A stretch of 64,000 nt of DNA from an uncultured Eubacteriales bacterium (GCA_934456435.1 CAKSHH010000002.1:62001-126000), one strand, 5' to 3'; positions 15,081 to 23,992 are shown, numbered from the stretch's first letter. Notes: a model not told the origin generated them from the sequence alone. Made by a program: numbers and translations.

Positions 15081-16733
15081 ATGGAAGAAAAGAAAATTTC
15101 ATCAAATTTTATTCATGATTTTATTGACGAGGATCTTGCAAGCGGCGTGAAATCCCGCGTCCAGACAAGATTTCCGCCTGAGCCGAACGGCTATCTGCAC
15201 ATCGGCCATGCAAAGGCTCTTTGCATAGATTTCAGCACGGCTGAAAAATATAACGGAATCTGCAATCTCCGCTTTGACGACACAAATCCCTCGCGCGAGG
15301 ACGTTGAATATATCGACGCAATCAAAGAGGACATAAAGTGGCTCGGCTTCCATTGGGAAAACGTGTTCTTTGCTTCGGATTACTTCGATTTTGTTTACGA
15401 GTGCGCTGTTAAGCTCATCAGGGACGGCAAGGCTTATGTTGACGACCTGAGCGCAGACGAGATAAGAGAATACAGAGGCACGCTCACCGAGCCGGGCAAG
15501 GAAAGCCCGTACCGCAGCAGAAGCGTTGAGGAAAACCTCGACCTCTTCAAGCGTATGACGGATGGTGAGTTTGCAAACGGAGAGAAGGTTCTCCGCGCAA
15601 AGATTGATATGTCGTCTCCGAACCTAAATATGCGTGATCCCGTAATTTACAGAATTTCCCACGTCTCTCACCACCAGACGGGTGATAAGTGGTGCGTTTA
15701 CCCGATGTACGATTTTGCTCATCCGCTTTCCGACGCAAAGGAGGGCGTAACGTTCTCCCTTTGCTCGCTTGAGTTTGAGAACCACAGACCTCTTTACAAC
15801 TGGGTCGTTGAGCAGATCGGATTCAACGAGCCGCCGAGACAGATTGAGTTTGCAAGACTCAACATCAACTACTGCGTTACCAGCAAGAGAAAGCTTCTTG
15901 AAATGGTAAACAAGGGCATTGTCGCCGGCTGGGACGATCCGAGAATGATAACTCTCTGCGGAATGAGAAGACGTGGTTACAGCGCCGCCGCAGTCAGGGA
16001 TTTCATTGACAGAGTAGGCGTTTCCAAGGCGGACAGCATGGTTGATTACGGCTTGCTTGAGGCATGTGTCCGCGATGACCTGAACGCAAAGGCTCCGCGA
16101 GCTATGGCTGTTCTCAGACCGCTCAAGGTTATAATCGACAACTATCCTGAGGGCAAGAGCGAGGAGTTTGAGGTTGAGCTTCACCCCGAACACCCGGAAA
16201 TGGGCACAAGAAAGGTCACATTCTCCCGCGAGCTTTATGTTGAGCAGGACGACTTTATGGCTGAGCCCGTTAAAAAGTATTTCAGACTCTTCCCCGGCAA
16301 CGAGGTTCGCTTCAAGAGCGCATATTTCGTCAAGTGCAACAGCTACGACACCGACGAGAACGAAAATGTTACCTGCCTGCATTGCACATACGACCCCGAA
16401 AGCCGCGGCGGAAATTCACCCGACGGCAGAAAGGTTAAGGGCACGATTCATTGGGTCAATGCCAATGACTGCAAGAAGTGCGAGGTTCGCCTTTATGACA
16501 GACTGTTCAGCGCAGAGGAGCCCGGTAAAAACGGCGATTATTTTGACGACCTTAATCCCGATTCGCTCAAGGTTATCGACGACTGCCTGCTTGAGGGCGG
16601 ATTTGAAAACGCCGAGGTCGGCAACACATTCCAGTTTATGAGAAACGGATATTTCTGCGTCGATAAGGACAGCACGGATGAAAAACTTGTGTTCAACCGC
16701 ACGGTTGCCCTTAATTCTTCGTGGGGCAAATAA
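15081..16733 (+). CDS. glnS: Glutamine--tRNA ligase
   Basis: This 550-residue class I synthetase charges tRNA-Gln directly with glutamine. The HIGH motif is in RFPPEPNGYLHIGHAKAL (near residue 34-47), and the KMSKS-type loop is VTSKRKL (near 270). The C-terminal half has the two beta-barrel anticodon-binding domains of the GlnRS family (for example HPEHPEMGTRKV and KGTIHWV). Most Firmicutes lack GlnRS and use misacylated Glu-tRNA-Gln plus GatCAB, so a full-length GlnRS marks the clostridial subset that has acquired it. Co-transcribed with gltX (12-bp gap). Confidence 0.94.
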   Translation: MEEKKISSNFIHDFIDEDLASGVKSRVQTRFPPEPNGYLHIGHAKALCIDFSTAEKYNGICNLRFDDTNPSREDVEYIDAIKEDIKWLGFHWENVFFASDYFDFVYECAVKLIRDGKAYVDDLSADEIREYRGTLTEPGKESPYRSRSVEENLDLFKRMTDGEFANGEKVLRAKIDMSSPNLNMRDPVIYRISHVSHHQTGDKWCVYPMYDFAHPLSDAKEGVTFSLCSLEFENHRPLYNWVVEQIGFNEPPRQIEFARLNINYCVTSKRKLLEMVNKGIVAGWDDPRMITLCGMRRRGYSAAAVRDFIDRVGVSKADSMVDYGLLEACVRDDLNAKAPRAMAVLRPLKVIIDNYPEGKSEEFEVELHPEHPEMGTRKVTFSRELYVEQDDFMAEPVKKYFRLFPGNEVRFKSAYFVKCNSYDTDENENVTCLHCTYDPESRGGNSPDGRKVKGTIHWVNANDCKKCEVRLYDRLFSAEEPGKNGDYFDDLNPDSLKVIDDCLLEGGFENAEVGNTFQFMRNGYFCVDKDSTDEKLVFNRTVALNSSWGK

Positions 16734-16748
16734 AGGAGCTGGTCAAAG

Positions 16749-17411
16749 ATGAAAATACTTAACAGAATAGTAGTGTTCCTTTTGGCGCTTTCGGTTCTCC
16801 CGATAATGTATTTTCTTAACGCCGTGCGTGCCGTCGTCTCCATTTCCGAAAGCTCGTCGCTTTACACAATACTGTCGAAGCTTGCCGAGGGTACGGCAAA
16901 CAGCGCAATGGAGCTTGCATTCTCGCTCAAGGAGCTTGCCGGTTACGCAAGCCGCGGTAATTTCTCGATCGGCGGAATGAAGTTTGATATCTCAAAGCTT
17001 CCCGCGGATCTGCTTGTCGGCAAGGGCTGGGCAATCGCCGCAGGTGTACTGCTTGCAGTCGCCGTCATTATCGCGATAGTTATAATGGGATGTGCCCTGT
17101 TCACAAACGCAAACAAAACGATAATCGGTCTGGGCGCAGGCGGGTTTGTTTGCTGCTTTGCGGCGCTCAGATGCTTTGCAAGGTTTGCGGTGCCGTTCAC
17201 AAACGGTACGCTTGATATCGGAGAGCTGCTTGCCGAAGCCTTCATCGGCGAAAGCAATAATTTGCTCGGCTCAATCGGTACGTCGATACTGAAAGGCGCG
17301 ATATCCGTTGATTCATTTTCGCTTGGCAATGCGGTCACTTTGGCTCTGATCGTGTTCCTCGGAATTGCACTTTGGGAGCTGGCATATTATGTTACAATTC
17401 CAAAAAAATAA
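16749..17411 (+). CDS. Hypothetical integral membrane protein
   Basis: I do not recognise this 220-residue protein. It has about four hydrophobic segments: residues 5-28 (RIVVFLLALSVLPIMYFLNA), 96-118, 128-148 and a C-terminal one (VTLALIVFLGIALWELAYYV). Between the first two lies a polar region of ~65 residues, likely outside the cell. It starts 15 bp after glnS with an AAAGGAG site and ends at a strong terminator, so it is the third gene of the gltX-glnS transcript. Nothing in the sequence ties it to tRNA charging. Confidence 0.75.
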   Translation: MKILNRIVVFLLALSVLPIMYFLNAVRAVVSISESSSLYTILSKLAEGTANSAMELAFSLKELAGYASRGNFSIGGMKFDISKLPADLLVGKGWAIAAGVLLAVAVIIAIVIMGCALFTNANKTIIGLGAGGFVCCFAALRCFARFAVPFTNGTLDIGELLAEAFIGESNNLLGSIGTSILKGAISVDSFSLGNAVTLALIVFLGIALWELAYYVTIPKK

Positions 17412-17450
17412 TGGTTAAGATAAAGTTGTATAAGCAAAGGTATTATTAAA

Positions 17451-17488
17451 ACAAAACACAAGTCGCAGAAAAGTGACTTGTGTTTTGT
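17451..17488. terminator. Bidirectional terminator between the gltX operon and the lipase gene
   Basis: A perfect 14-bp stem (17451-17464 with 17475-17488) lies between two convergent genes and can end both transcripts. Confidence 0.85.
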
Positions 17489-17512
17489 CGTTTCTAAATA
17501 TAATTTAAGCTT

Positions 17513-18775
17513 CTATATGTTACAAATAAGCTCTGAAAGATTTATGTAGAAATCAAAGAAACCTTGAAGTGAACCAAAGGCTTTTTCATCTGCTGCATTG
17601 CAGAAATCATAATGGTCTGCACCGTAAATTGTCGGCATAACATACCAAACGCCGGGAATAATACTTCTTGATTCATCATATTTAATGTGATCTTCGTTAA
17701 ATGGATAAAGGGCGCTTTTGAGGGGAACAATTCCGTCGTTTGCTCCCCAGTCCTTGTCAATGTATTTGCCTCCGATGAACATATTGACCGAAGAGGAAAT
17801 CAATGGGGAAGAAATTTTGAAAGGAAGAAAAGCATCATAATCTTTGTTAAGCTTTGTATAGCCGAACTTTGCATCTTCCGTTATGCAGGCCGTATATGAG
17901 AAGTAGTAAACTGATTTGACGGTTTTTATTTTATTATTAAGTTTTTCAGCACCTTGAACGGTAAGGTCGTAACCGCAGTGGTCTTTGGATAAAGCAATTT
18001 TCATACATGCTATCGGATTAAGCTTTGTTTTTTCGCCAATTGACGGATCTTTGGAAATTCCCCATTGGTCAAGCATAAGGTCATTTGCGGATTTTCCGGA
18101 AACACATCTTGCGTGCAGCATAAAAATCATAAGAAATGCAGGAAAGAAAGTGTCGGAAACGTAGTTCGAAACCGTTGAACCGTTATGAGGAGAAGAAATG
18201 GTTGTAACTGAGAAAATACCTTTTTCGTGACCGCCCTTAAAGAGCTCGGAACAGCTATCCTTGTCCGCTTTTCTTTCGATCTCATCACCGTAAGCAAGAA
18301 GTGAGGCAAGGAGACGGATGGTTTCTCCGCCGAAAGAGTGCCCGACAAGATTCAACGGACTTTCAAGATCCCATGGCTTTCCCATTGTGGACTTGCCTGT
18401 ATAGTCTCTGCCAAATCTGCTGTGACCGCACTCTTTTGAATGAGCTGCGCCGTAGTCAACAACCGAACCCGTAAGCTGCGCAAAAAGTTCACAGGCCCTG
18501 TCCCAAGCACTGCTGTAACCGCCTACGGGTGGATTATATACCGTATATCCCTGAGAACGGAGATATGTCATTACATTATTTTCCGGCTGGGTACCCCAGT
18601 ACGGAGTTTTACTTTCCTGCGGGGAACCTTCACCCCAACCACACATTCCGTGCACATAAATAAACGGATAGTCGGTTTTCCTGTTTTCCTTTGCAAAACC
18701 TATAATGGTGTAAAAGGCCATGACGCTCAGGCAAAGAATAAGGCTTGTGATTCTTTTAAAGAAAGTTCTTTTCAT
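17513..18775 (-). CDS. Secreted lipase (staphylococcal/family I.5-like)
   Basis: This 420-residue exported alpha/beta hydrolase resembles the large staphylococcal and Geobacillus family I.5 lipases. After an N-terminal signal/anchor (residues 8-27), YPFIYVHGMCGWGEGSPQE gives the HG oxyanion region. The nucleophile is the Ser in NLVGHSFGGETIRLL (near 147). The charge-relay Asp is in WGANDGIVPLKSALYPF (near 347) and the His in YGADHYDFCN (near 388). The spacing matches that family. It probably hydrolyses acylglycerol or other esters outside the cell. The gene stands alone, with a weak AGGTAGG site. Confidence 0.85.
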   Translation of the reverse strand: MKRTFFKRITSLILCLSVMAFYTIIGFAKENRKTDYPFIYVHGMCGWGEGSPQESKTPYWGTQPENNVMTYLRSQGYTVYNPPVGGYSSAWDRACELFAQLTGSVVDYGAAHSKECGHSRFGRDYTGKSTMGKPWDLESPLNLVGHSFGGETIRLLASLLAYGDEIERKADKDSCSELFKGGHEKGIFSVTTISSPHNGSTVSNYVSDTFFPAFLMIFMLHARCVSGKSANDLMLDQWGISKDPSIGEKTKLNPIACMKIALSKDHCGYDLTVQGAEKLNNKIKTVKSVYYFSYTACITEDAKFGYTKLNKDYDAFLPFKISSPLISSSVNMFIGGKYIDKDWGANDGIVPLKSALYPFNEDHIKYDESRSIIPGVWYVMPTIYGADHYDFCNAADEKAFGSLQGFFDFYINLSELICNI

Positions 18776-18849
18776 AACAGTTTCCTACCTTTATTATTTA
18801 TTTAACAGTATTTGTCTGCAGTTGATTTAAAACAAATTCCTTTAGGATG

Positions 18850-19044
18850 TTATTGTGCAAACAGCGTGCATCCTGCCGCCTTGAACTGTTCAATTTTTTC
18901 TTCAAGCAGTTCCCGTGAGCAGTCAAATTTTTCGGCAATGCAGTCAATGCACATAAATTCGACAGAGCCGCGGTTGATGAGCTTTTTGGTAAGACCAATG
19001 TCGTTACCGGTCAGCTCTTTTCCGCAGTTTATGCAGGTGCTCAT
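18850..19044 (-). CDS. Small zinc-ribbon-like protein
   Basis: A 64-residue protein with two CxxC pairs (CINCGKEL and CIDCIAEKF) about 29 residues apart, suggesting one bound zinc. A helical tail (SRELLEEKIEQFKAAG) follows. The start codon overlaps the stop of the GH27 gene by 4 bp (ATGA), so the two are translationally coupled. I cannot name a family with certainty; a regulatory or protein-binding role is possible but not shown. Confidence 0.75.
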   Translation of the reverse strand: MSTCINCGKELTGNDIGLTKKLINRGSVEFMCIDCIAEKFDCSRELLEEKIEQFKAAGCTLFAQ

Positions 19045-20219
19045 TTGCGGTCAACTACCTTTGCGCGGTAAACGACGCAGCCGTGAGCAGGAAGATTGAC
19101 GCCGACGGTGTCGTTGATTGGCTTTGTGATTTCGTCTGTCCAAACATTCTTGAGCTCAAGCGTTTTGCCGGTGCAGAAACCGAGTCCGACAGCGTCGAGA
19201 GTGAAACACTCATAATGGTCGTTGTCTGTAAAGTTGAAGAATCCAATGGCAATGTCGCCGTTTTCGAGGTGTCTGACAATTACCGGCATGTGATCGGGAT
19301 ACCAATCAAAGATGGGCTCGTCGCCGTTTCTGACAGCTCTGTTGTTTCTGTTTCCGTTTACAAAGTACGGCTGTCTGTATGCCGCATCCTGGTCGATTTT
19401 AATGAGTTCCTTGTTCTTGAGGATAGCCATGGCTTCCTCATCGGCTTCTCTGAGGTCACAGCCGATAATAAGCGGAGAGCCCATCATTGCCCAAAAAGCA
19501 AAGTGAGTTTTGTACTCCTCGGTTGTGCAGCCCTTGAGACCGACATGACCCTTGCCTTTCATTCCGACAACGAGCATATCCATATCGTTGAAACAGCCGC
19601 AGCCGTTGTACTCGGCAACCTTGTACTGGGAAAGCGCAAGCTCCTTGATTGACTCCCAGGTGTCAAAGATATCGCCTGTGGAACGCCATGTGTGCGCTCC
19701 CGTTTCCTTGATCCAGGTCTTTGTGTTTTCGCTGCCCCATGAGCAGGCGGCAAAAACGATGTCTCTGCCGCAGTTTGCAAGGGCGAGACCCATTCTCTTG
19801 TAAAGAACATGACCGTAGGTTGTAAACGGGTGATAGCAATAGTCATACTTGAGATAGTCAACGCCCCACTCGGCGAAGCACCTGGCGTCGATAAACTCGT
19901 GGTCAAGGCTGGCAGGGTAGCCCGCACAGGTCATTGTGCCGGCGCATGAATACATACCGAACTTGAGACCCTTTGAATGAACATAGTCCGAGACATACTT
20001 TATACCGTGAGGGAATTTTTCGGGATCGGGAACGATCTCGTTGTTCTCGTTTCTCTCGCGCAGGCTCCAGCAGTCGTCAATGATTACATATTCATAACCG
20101 CAGTCCTTGAGTCCGCTTTCGACGATGAAGTCGGCGGTTTCCATAACAACCTTTTCATTTATGTTTTCAGCAAATGTGTTCCATGAGTTCCAGCCCATGG
20201 GAGGTCTGTTGATTATCAT
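19041..20219 (-). CDS. Alpha-galactosidase, glycoside hydrolase family 27
   Basis: This 392-residue enzyme releases terminal alpha-galactose from substrates such as raffinose-type sugars or galactomannan. GH27 hallmarks are PPMGWNSWNTF near the N-terminus, YVIIDDCWSL, the CSCAG-like stretch MYSCAGTMTCAGYP, the nucleophile Asp in VDYLKYDYCYHP (near 124) and the acid/base Asp in WRSTGDIFDTW (near 184). A C-terminal beta domain follows. No signal peptide is present, so it acts in the cytoplasm. The ATG has an AAGGAG site and the gene is coupled to the zinc-ribbon protein downstream. Confidence 0.94.
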   Translation of the reverse strand: MIINRPPMGWNSWNTFAENINEKVVMETADFIVESGLKDCGYEYVIIDDCWSLRERNENNEIVPDPEKFPHGIKYVSDYVHSKGLKFGMYSCAGTMTCAGYPASLDHEFIDARCFAEWGVDYLKYDYCYHPFTTYGHVLYKRMGLALANCGRDIVFAACSWGSENTKTWIKETGAHTWRSTGDIFDTWESIKELALSQYKVAEYNGCGCFNDMDMLVVGMKGKGHVGLKGCTTEEYKTHFAFWAMMGSPLIIGCDLREADEEAMAILKNKELIKIDQDAAYRQPYFVNGNRNNRAVRNGDEPIFDWYPDHMPVIVRHLENGDIAIGFFNFTDNDHYECFTLDAVGLGFCTGKTLELKNVWTDEITKPINDTVGVNLPAHGCVVYRAKVVDRK

Positions 20220-20280
20220 ATTTTTAAACTCCTTTTTAGTTGGTAAAAAAATTATATCAATTATAAAAGTTTATGTCAAT

Positions 20281-20313
20281 AAAAAAGCTCTCCGAGCTAA
20301 AAACTCGGAGAGC
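20281..20313 (-). terminator. Terminator of secreted phosphoesterase 2
   Basis: A perfect 10-bp stem (GCTCTCCGAG / CTCGGAGAGC) is followed on the minus strand by six T residues. Confidence 0.9.
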
Positions 20314-20327
20314 AAAAATATCAGATA

Positions 20328-21509
20328 TTATTTTTGAAATGCAGTAACGATATCCTTAACAAACTGCGGGCAGATGATGTCAATGATTCTGCCGAGCCAT
20401 GTTGCGATAACGGGTGAGAAGAGATCCATGATGTAGAAATTCATCTTAACGGGAGATACATCGTTGAATGTAACAAGATGAGTCTCATAATTTCTTACGT
20501 CCTTCTCGTCAATCTCAAAGATTCTTGCCGAACGGTCGCCGCCTCTGCCATATGTGCTGAAGCCTGAACCGCCGTTGTAGCCGAGAGTGATTCCCTCGTC
20601 TGTAACACCCATGAAGTTGTTGACGTGGTCGTGTGCAAAGAATGCGCCGATAACTTCCTTGTGCTCAAGCCATGCTTCGTATTCGCCTGTGTTGCCATTG
20701 ATCGACTCCGAGCAGGGAACCTCGCCGAGAACGCCGCTTGTAGCCTTGTCGTTGAGCTTGTACCACTGACCGTCGTCAAGACCGAAGATACAGTCTGTGT
20801 GATCTGCATTGAACGGAACCTTGTCAACGAACTGATAGATTTCCTTTACGGGAACATGCTGGAAAACAAGAGAGGGAACATAGTCGCCTGTTTCTGCCTT
20901 GAGAGCATCACGGGTGTCCTTATACCACTGAACCTGCTCCGGCTTGAGTCCCTGATATCCTGTGAGGAGACCCTCGCCTACAGCCTTGTTGTTCGAGTCC
21001 ATAACATAGATGTTGAGAGGAATGCTCTTGCCGTCTGAGGACTTGACCGGAACATAATATGTGCCGACGTCACAGCCGTTGTTGACAATAGCGCAGTTTG
21101 AGTATGACTTGTAAACCTCCATCTGCTCCTCAAGCGGGAAAATGTTTTCCCAGTCATGGTCGTGGTTACCAAAGGTAGCTACGAAAGGAACGCCGAGAGC
21201 ATTGATGCCGTCAAGAGCCTGAGTAAGGCACTTCTTGAGCTGATCCTTTGTCGCGCCGGGGAAGAAGTCTGTGAGAAGGTCACCTGCCATTACGATGAGA
21301 TCAGGCTTTTCTTTTTCGGCAATCTTTTTGAGATAGCTTGCCTGAAGAACATCCTTGAGAATGACATCCTGCGTATCGTTGATCATCATAATCTTGAATT
21401 TTCCGTCGGAGTTAAATTTGAAAGCGGTGTTTGTATCGACTGCAAAGGTCGGAATTACAAGCAGAGCTATCATAACAACCGAAAGAAGAATACTGATTAC
21501 TTTTTTCAT
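20328..21509 (-). CDS. Secreted calcineurin-like metallophosphoesterase 2
   Basis: A 393-residue paralogue of the protein at 11739-12947. It has a signal peptide (MKKVISILLSVVMIALLVIP, cut near TFA) and the metal-binding motifs IMMINDTQD, LIVMAGDL, ATFGNHDHDW, VFQHVPVKE and GAFFAHDHVNNF. The GHDH motif reads AHDH here. The C-terminal ~35 residues are hydrophobic and amphipathic, as in the paralogue. The ATG at 21509 was chosen because it starts the signal peptide and has a GGAGGT site; an upstream in-frame start would overlap the -10 box. Single gene with its own promoter and terminator. Substrate unknown. Confidence 0.88.
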   Translation of the reverse strand: MKKVISILLSVVMIALLVIPTFAVDTNTAFKFNSDGKFKIMMINDTQDVILKDVLQASYLKKIAEKEKPDLIVMAGDLLTDFFPGATKDQLKKCLTQALDGINALGVPFVATFGNHDHDWENIFPLEEQMEVYKSYSNCAIVNNGCDVGTYYVPVKSSDGKSIPLNIYVMDSNNKAVGEGLLTGYQGLKPEQVQWYKDTRDALKAETGDYVPSLVFQHVPVKEIYQFVDKVPFNADHTDCIFGLDDGQWYKLNDKATSGVLGEVPCSESINGNTGEYEAWLEHKEVIGAFFAHDHVNNFMGVTDEGITLGYNGGSGFSTYGRGGDRSARIFEIDEKDVRNYETHLVTFNDVSPVKMNFYIMDLFSPVIATWLGRIIDIICPQFVKDIVTAFQK

Positions 21510-21542
21510 TATAATACCTCCAAAAGCATTTTTTGTGTATTC

Positions 21543-21571
21543 ATTATACACCAGCAAAAAAACAAAGTCAA
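21543..21571 (-). promoter_or_regulatory. Promoter of secreted phosphoesterase 2
   Basis: On the minus strand, TTGACT (21566-21571) and TATAAT (21543-21548) are spaced by 17 bp. Confidence 0.8.
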
Positions 21572-21630
21572 CAGAAAGATTTACACGAATTGGGAAATTT
21601 ATGTAGGATCAAACAAATTTTTAAACAAAT

Positions 21631-21657
21631 ACAGCGTACCGTAAAAAGGTACGCTGT
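21631..21657 (-). terminator. Terminator of the acyltransferase pair
   Basis: A perfect 10-bp stem (ACAGCGTACC / GGTACGCTGT) sits just after the second acyltransferase stop codon, with a T-rich stretch beyond it on the minus strand. Confidence 0.75.
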
Positions 21658-21661
21658 AACA

Positions 21662-22792
21662 TCATATTGTTTTTTCAATTATACTCTTAATTTTACCGAT
21701 CGGTTTGCCCAAAAGCTCACAGATTTTTTTGCTGAGGAGGTCGATGTGCAGCAGCCTGAAAAGCTGTATTCTCAGGAAATCGACAAGCGAAGCGGCGAGG
21801 TAAAACGCAACGGAAAATCCGAGCACAAGACCAATCTTTTCCGCCGCCGTCGGGTTATTAAAAAACGTGGAGAATTTGGTGAGATAGTTGTTCCAAATGA
21901 AAGGATGCGTCTGAATAAGGTAAACGCCAAATGAAGCAGGAGCAAGAATTTTAATAAATTTTTTTGCTTTCACAATTTTAATTTGGCTGAAAAGAATGAG
22001 CAAACAGAATGATTGAATAAAAACAGTAGGGGAAGTATAGTTTAATAAAAATTCTCTCGGAGCAAGTTTTAATCCAATGGGAAGTGAAAAATCAAATAAT
22101 ACAATAGCGTTAATATATGTAAGTATTATGCAAACAATTGAAATAATAATGTATCGGAATTTTGAGAGTCCTAAAAAAAATGATTGATACTTTTTTATAA
22201 CAGCACCGGTCATATAACAAAAAGAAAGCCATATTACGCTATACCCGTTATAAAGACCGAACACTTCATTTCCGATAAATTTTTCAATGTTTGAAAAGAG
22301 ACAAAGGACTATAAATCCGATCCCAACAAAAGACAATAAAACCTTTTTAGACAGACGTTGGGTTATCTCATTGAAAAACGGAATAAAGAAAAACATAAAG
22401 AAGTAAGCGGAAAAATACCAGAACTGGGTGGTCATAACAGGAAAAAATGATCCGATAATATGATGTGTTCCGTTCGTAATTATTTTTTCGGCAAAAGAAA
22501 GACCGACCGAGTAAAATGCAACCTGGAACCAGAGCCTGAGCAGATGATAATATTTTACTTTAGAACCGTACATTACATATCCTGAAATCATTGCAAAAAC
22601 ATTAACTGCACAAAAGCTAATTACAAGAAAAAGGGAAATGAGATAAAAAGATATATCTTTGTTATTGCCATCGCGCATTCCGCCGAAAGCTGAAAAATGC
22701 AATACCGTGACCATAAGCATAGACACTATTCTGAGCAGGTCTATGCCGTAATTACGCGTATCAATTCTATTGCTGTCAGTTGCCAAAGCCAT
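21662..22792 (-). CDS. Acyltransferase 3 family membrane protein (copy B)
   Basis: This 376-residue integral membrane protein belongs to the acyltransferase 3 family, which moves acyl groups onto sugars or cell-surface polymers. It opens with NYGIDLLRIVSMLMVTVLHF, carrying the family's early Arg and His, and has about ten hydrophobic segments. The last ~50 residues are nearly identical to those of the upstream neighbour, at DNA level too. The start overlaps the upstream gene by 17 bp, so the pair is co-translated. The acceptor is unknown; O-acetylation of an exported glycan would be typical. Confidence 0.88.
   Translation of the reverse strand: MALATDSNRIDTRNYGIDLLRIVSMLMVTVLHFSAFGGMRDGNNKDISFYLISLFLVISFCAVNVFAMISGYVMYGSKVKYYHLLRLWFQVAFYSVGLSFAEKIITNGTHHIIGSFFPVMTTQFWYFSAYFFMFFFIPFFNEITQRLSKKVLLSFVGIGFIVLCLFSNIEKFIGNEVFGLYNGYSVIWLSFCYMTGAVIKKYQSFFLGLSKFRYIIISIVCIILTYINAIVLFDFSLPIGLKLAPREFLLNYTSPTVFIQSFCLLILFSQIKIVKAKKFIKILAPASFGVYLIQTHPFIWNNYLTKFSTFFNNPTAAEKIGLVLGFSVAFYLAASLVDFLRIQLFRLLHIDLLSKKICELLGKPIGKIKSIIEKTI
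21711..21847. repeat. Direct repeat copy 1 (3' end of acyltransferase B)
   Basis: About 137 bp that match 22837-22973 with a single difference by eye, although the two genes differ clearly elsewhere. The pattern fits recent gene conversion or unequal duplication. Confidence 0.85.
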
Positions 22793-23930
22793 TTTTTTCA
22801 GTCCTCTTTTTTATTGTTTTGTTAAATAATTTGTTCAAAAGCTCACAGATTTTTTTGCTGAGGAGGTCGATGTGCAGCAGCCTGAAAAGCTGTATTCGCA
22901 GGAAATCGACAAGCGAAGCGGCGAGGTAAAACGCAACGGAAAATCCGAGCACAAGACCAATCTTTTCCGCCGCTGTAGGGTCATTGAAAAACGTGGAAAA
23001 TTTGGTAATAAAGTTGAACCAAATGTATGAATGATTCTGAATTATATAAACACTGAACGATGTGGCGGCGAAAAACTTGACAATACTTTTGCCGCGAGTG
23101 ATTTTAATTCTGCCGAAAAGCATCAGCATACAGATTGACGGAATGAAAACCGTCGGGGAGGTGTAGGTGATAAGAAGCTGACTCGGCGGCAAACTCATTC
23201 CCGTCAGCGGATGCAGCTTGTAGAGAAGAGTGCTGTCCGTGTAGGTGAGTATATTGCAGATAATAATTGTCAGAATGTATTTTTTGCTTGATATTTTTTC
23301 AAAATCAGGCTGATATTTTTTTATGTATGCACCGACGAGGTAACAGTATGAAATCCAAACCATGTTGTATCCGTTCTGAATACCGATATCGTCTGTTCCG
23401 AGAAACTTGTGAATGTTTGAAAGAATACACAGAACAAAAAATCCTGCCGCCAAAAAGCGAGCTGCCGATTTTTTTGAAAAGCGGTCAAGCAGTTCATTGA
23501 ATGACGGAATGAAGAAAAACATAAAAAAGTATGCGGAGAAATACCAAAACTTTGACGAGAGTACGGGAAAGAATGCGGGATATAACGGAGTTATGTTGTA
23601 CATTACTCTTTCGTATATCGAAAGACCCGCCGAATAGAAGAAAACCTGAAACCACAGACTTACCAAACGGCTGTATTTCGTGCGTGTTCCGTACATTACG
23701 AAGCCGGAAATCAGGGCGAAGATATCGACTGCACCGTAACAAATCACTATGAAAGCTGAAAGAATATAAAAGACAGCGCCGCTTTCGGGTGTGCCCTGAA
23801 ATCCCCCATGACCGGACAGGTGAAGAATTGTAACCATCAGCATTGAAACGATACGCAGAAGGTCGATTCCGTAGTTGCGCTCGTGCCGAATTGCAGAAGA
23901 CGGTTGACTAACGGATTTATGGCTGTTCAT
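22776..23930 (-). CDS. Acyltransferase 3 family membrane protein (copy A)
   Basis: A 384-residue acyltransferase 3 protein, first of the tandem pair. It shares the opening NYGIDLLRIVSMLMVTILHL, the motif YFSAYFFMFFFIPSFNELL in the middle, and an almost identical C-terminal 50 residues (AAEKIGLVLGFSVAFYLAAS onward) with its neighbour. About ten transmembrane helices are visible. The ATG at 23930 has a GGAGG site 7 nt upstream and follows a good promoter at 23964-23992. The two proteins may modify the same surface polymer with different acceptors, which is only an inference from the tandem arrangement. Confidence 0.88.
   Translation of the reverse strand: MNSHKSVSQPSSAIRHERNYGIDLLRIVSMLMVTILHLSGHGGFQGTPESGAVFYILSAFIVICYGAVDIFALISGFVMYGTRTKYSRLVSLWFQVFFYSAGLSIYERVMYNITPLYPAFFPVLSSKFWYFSAYFFMFFFIPSFNELLDRFSKKSAARFLAAGFFVLCILSNIHKFLGTDDIGIQNGYNMVWISYCYLVGAYIKKYQPDFEKISSKKYILTIIICNILTYTDSTLLYKLHPLTGMSLPPSQLLITYTSPTVFIPSICMLMLFGRIKITRGKSIVKFFAATSFSVYIIQNHSYIWFNFITKFSTFFNDPTAAEKIGLVLGFSVAFYLAASLVDFLRIQLFRLLHIDLLSKKICELLNKLFNKTIKKRTEKNGFGN
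22837..22973. repeat. Direct repeat copy 2 (3' end of acyltransferase A)
   Basis: Partner of 21711-21847; one mismatch in about 137 bp. Identity falls off sharply on either side. Confidence 0.85.
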
Positions 23931-23963
23931 TTCCGTTACCTCCGATTTAATAATTGCATAGTA

Positions 23964-23992
23964 ATTGTATCAAATTAGGAATTTAAAGTCAA
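23964..23992 (-). promoter_or_regulatory. Promoter of the acyltransferase pair
   Basis: On the minus strand, TTGACT (23987-23992) and TACAAT (23964-23969) are spaced by 17 bp. Confidence 0.75.

Noticed and set aside
15624..16382. Minus-strand frame of about 250 codons inside glnS
   Set aside because: Shadow of the GlnRS gene; the protein is not family-like.
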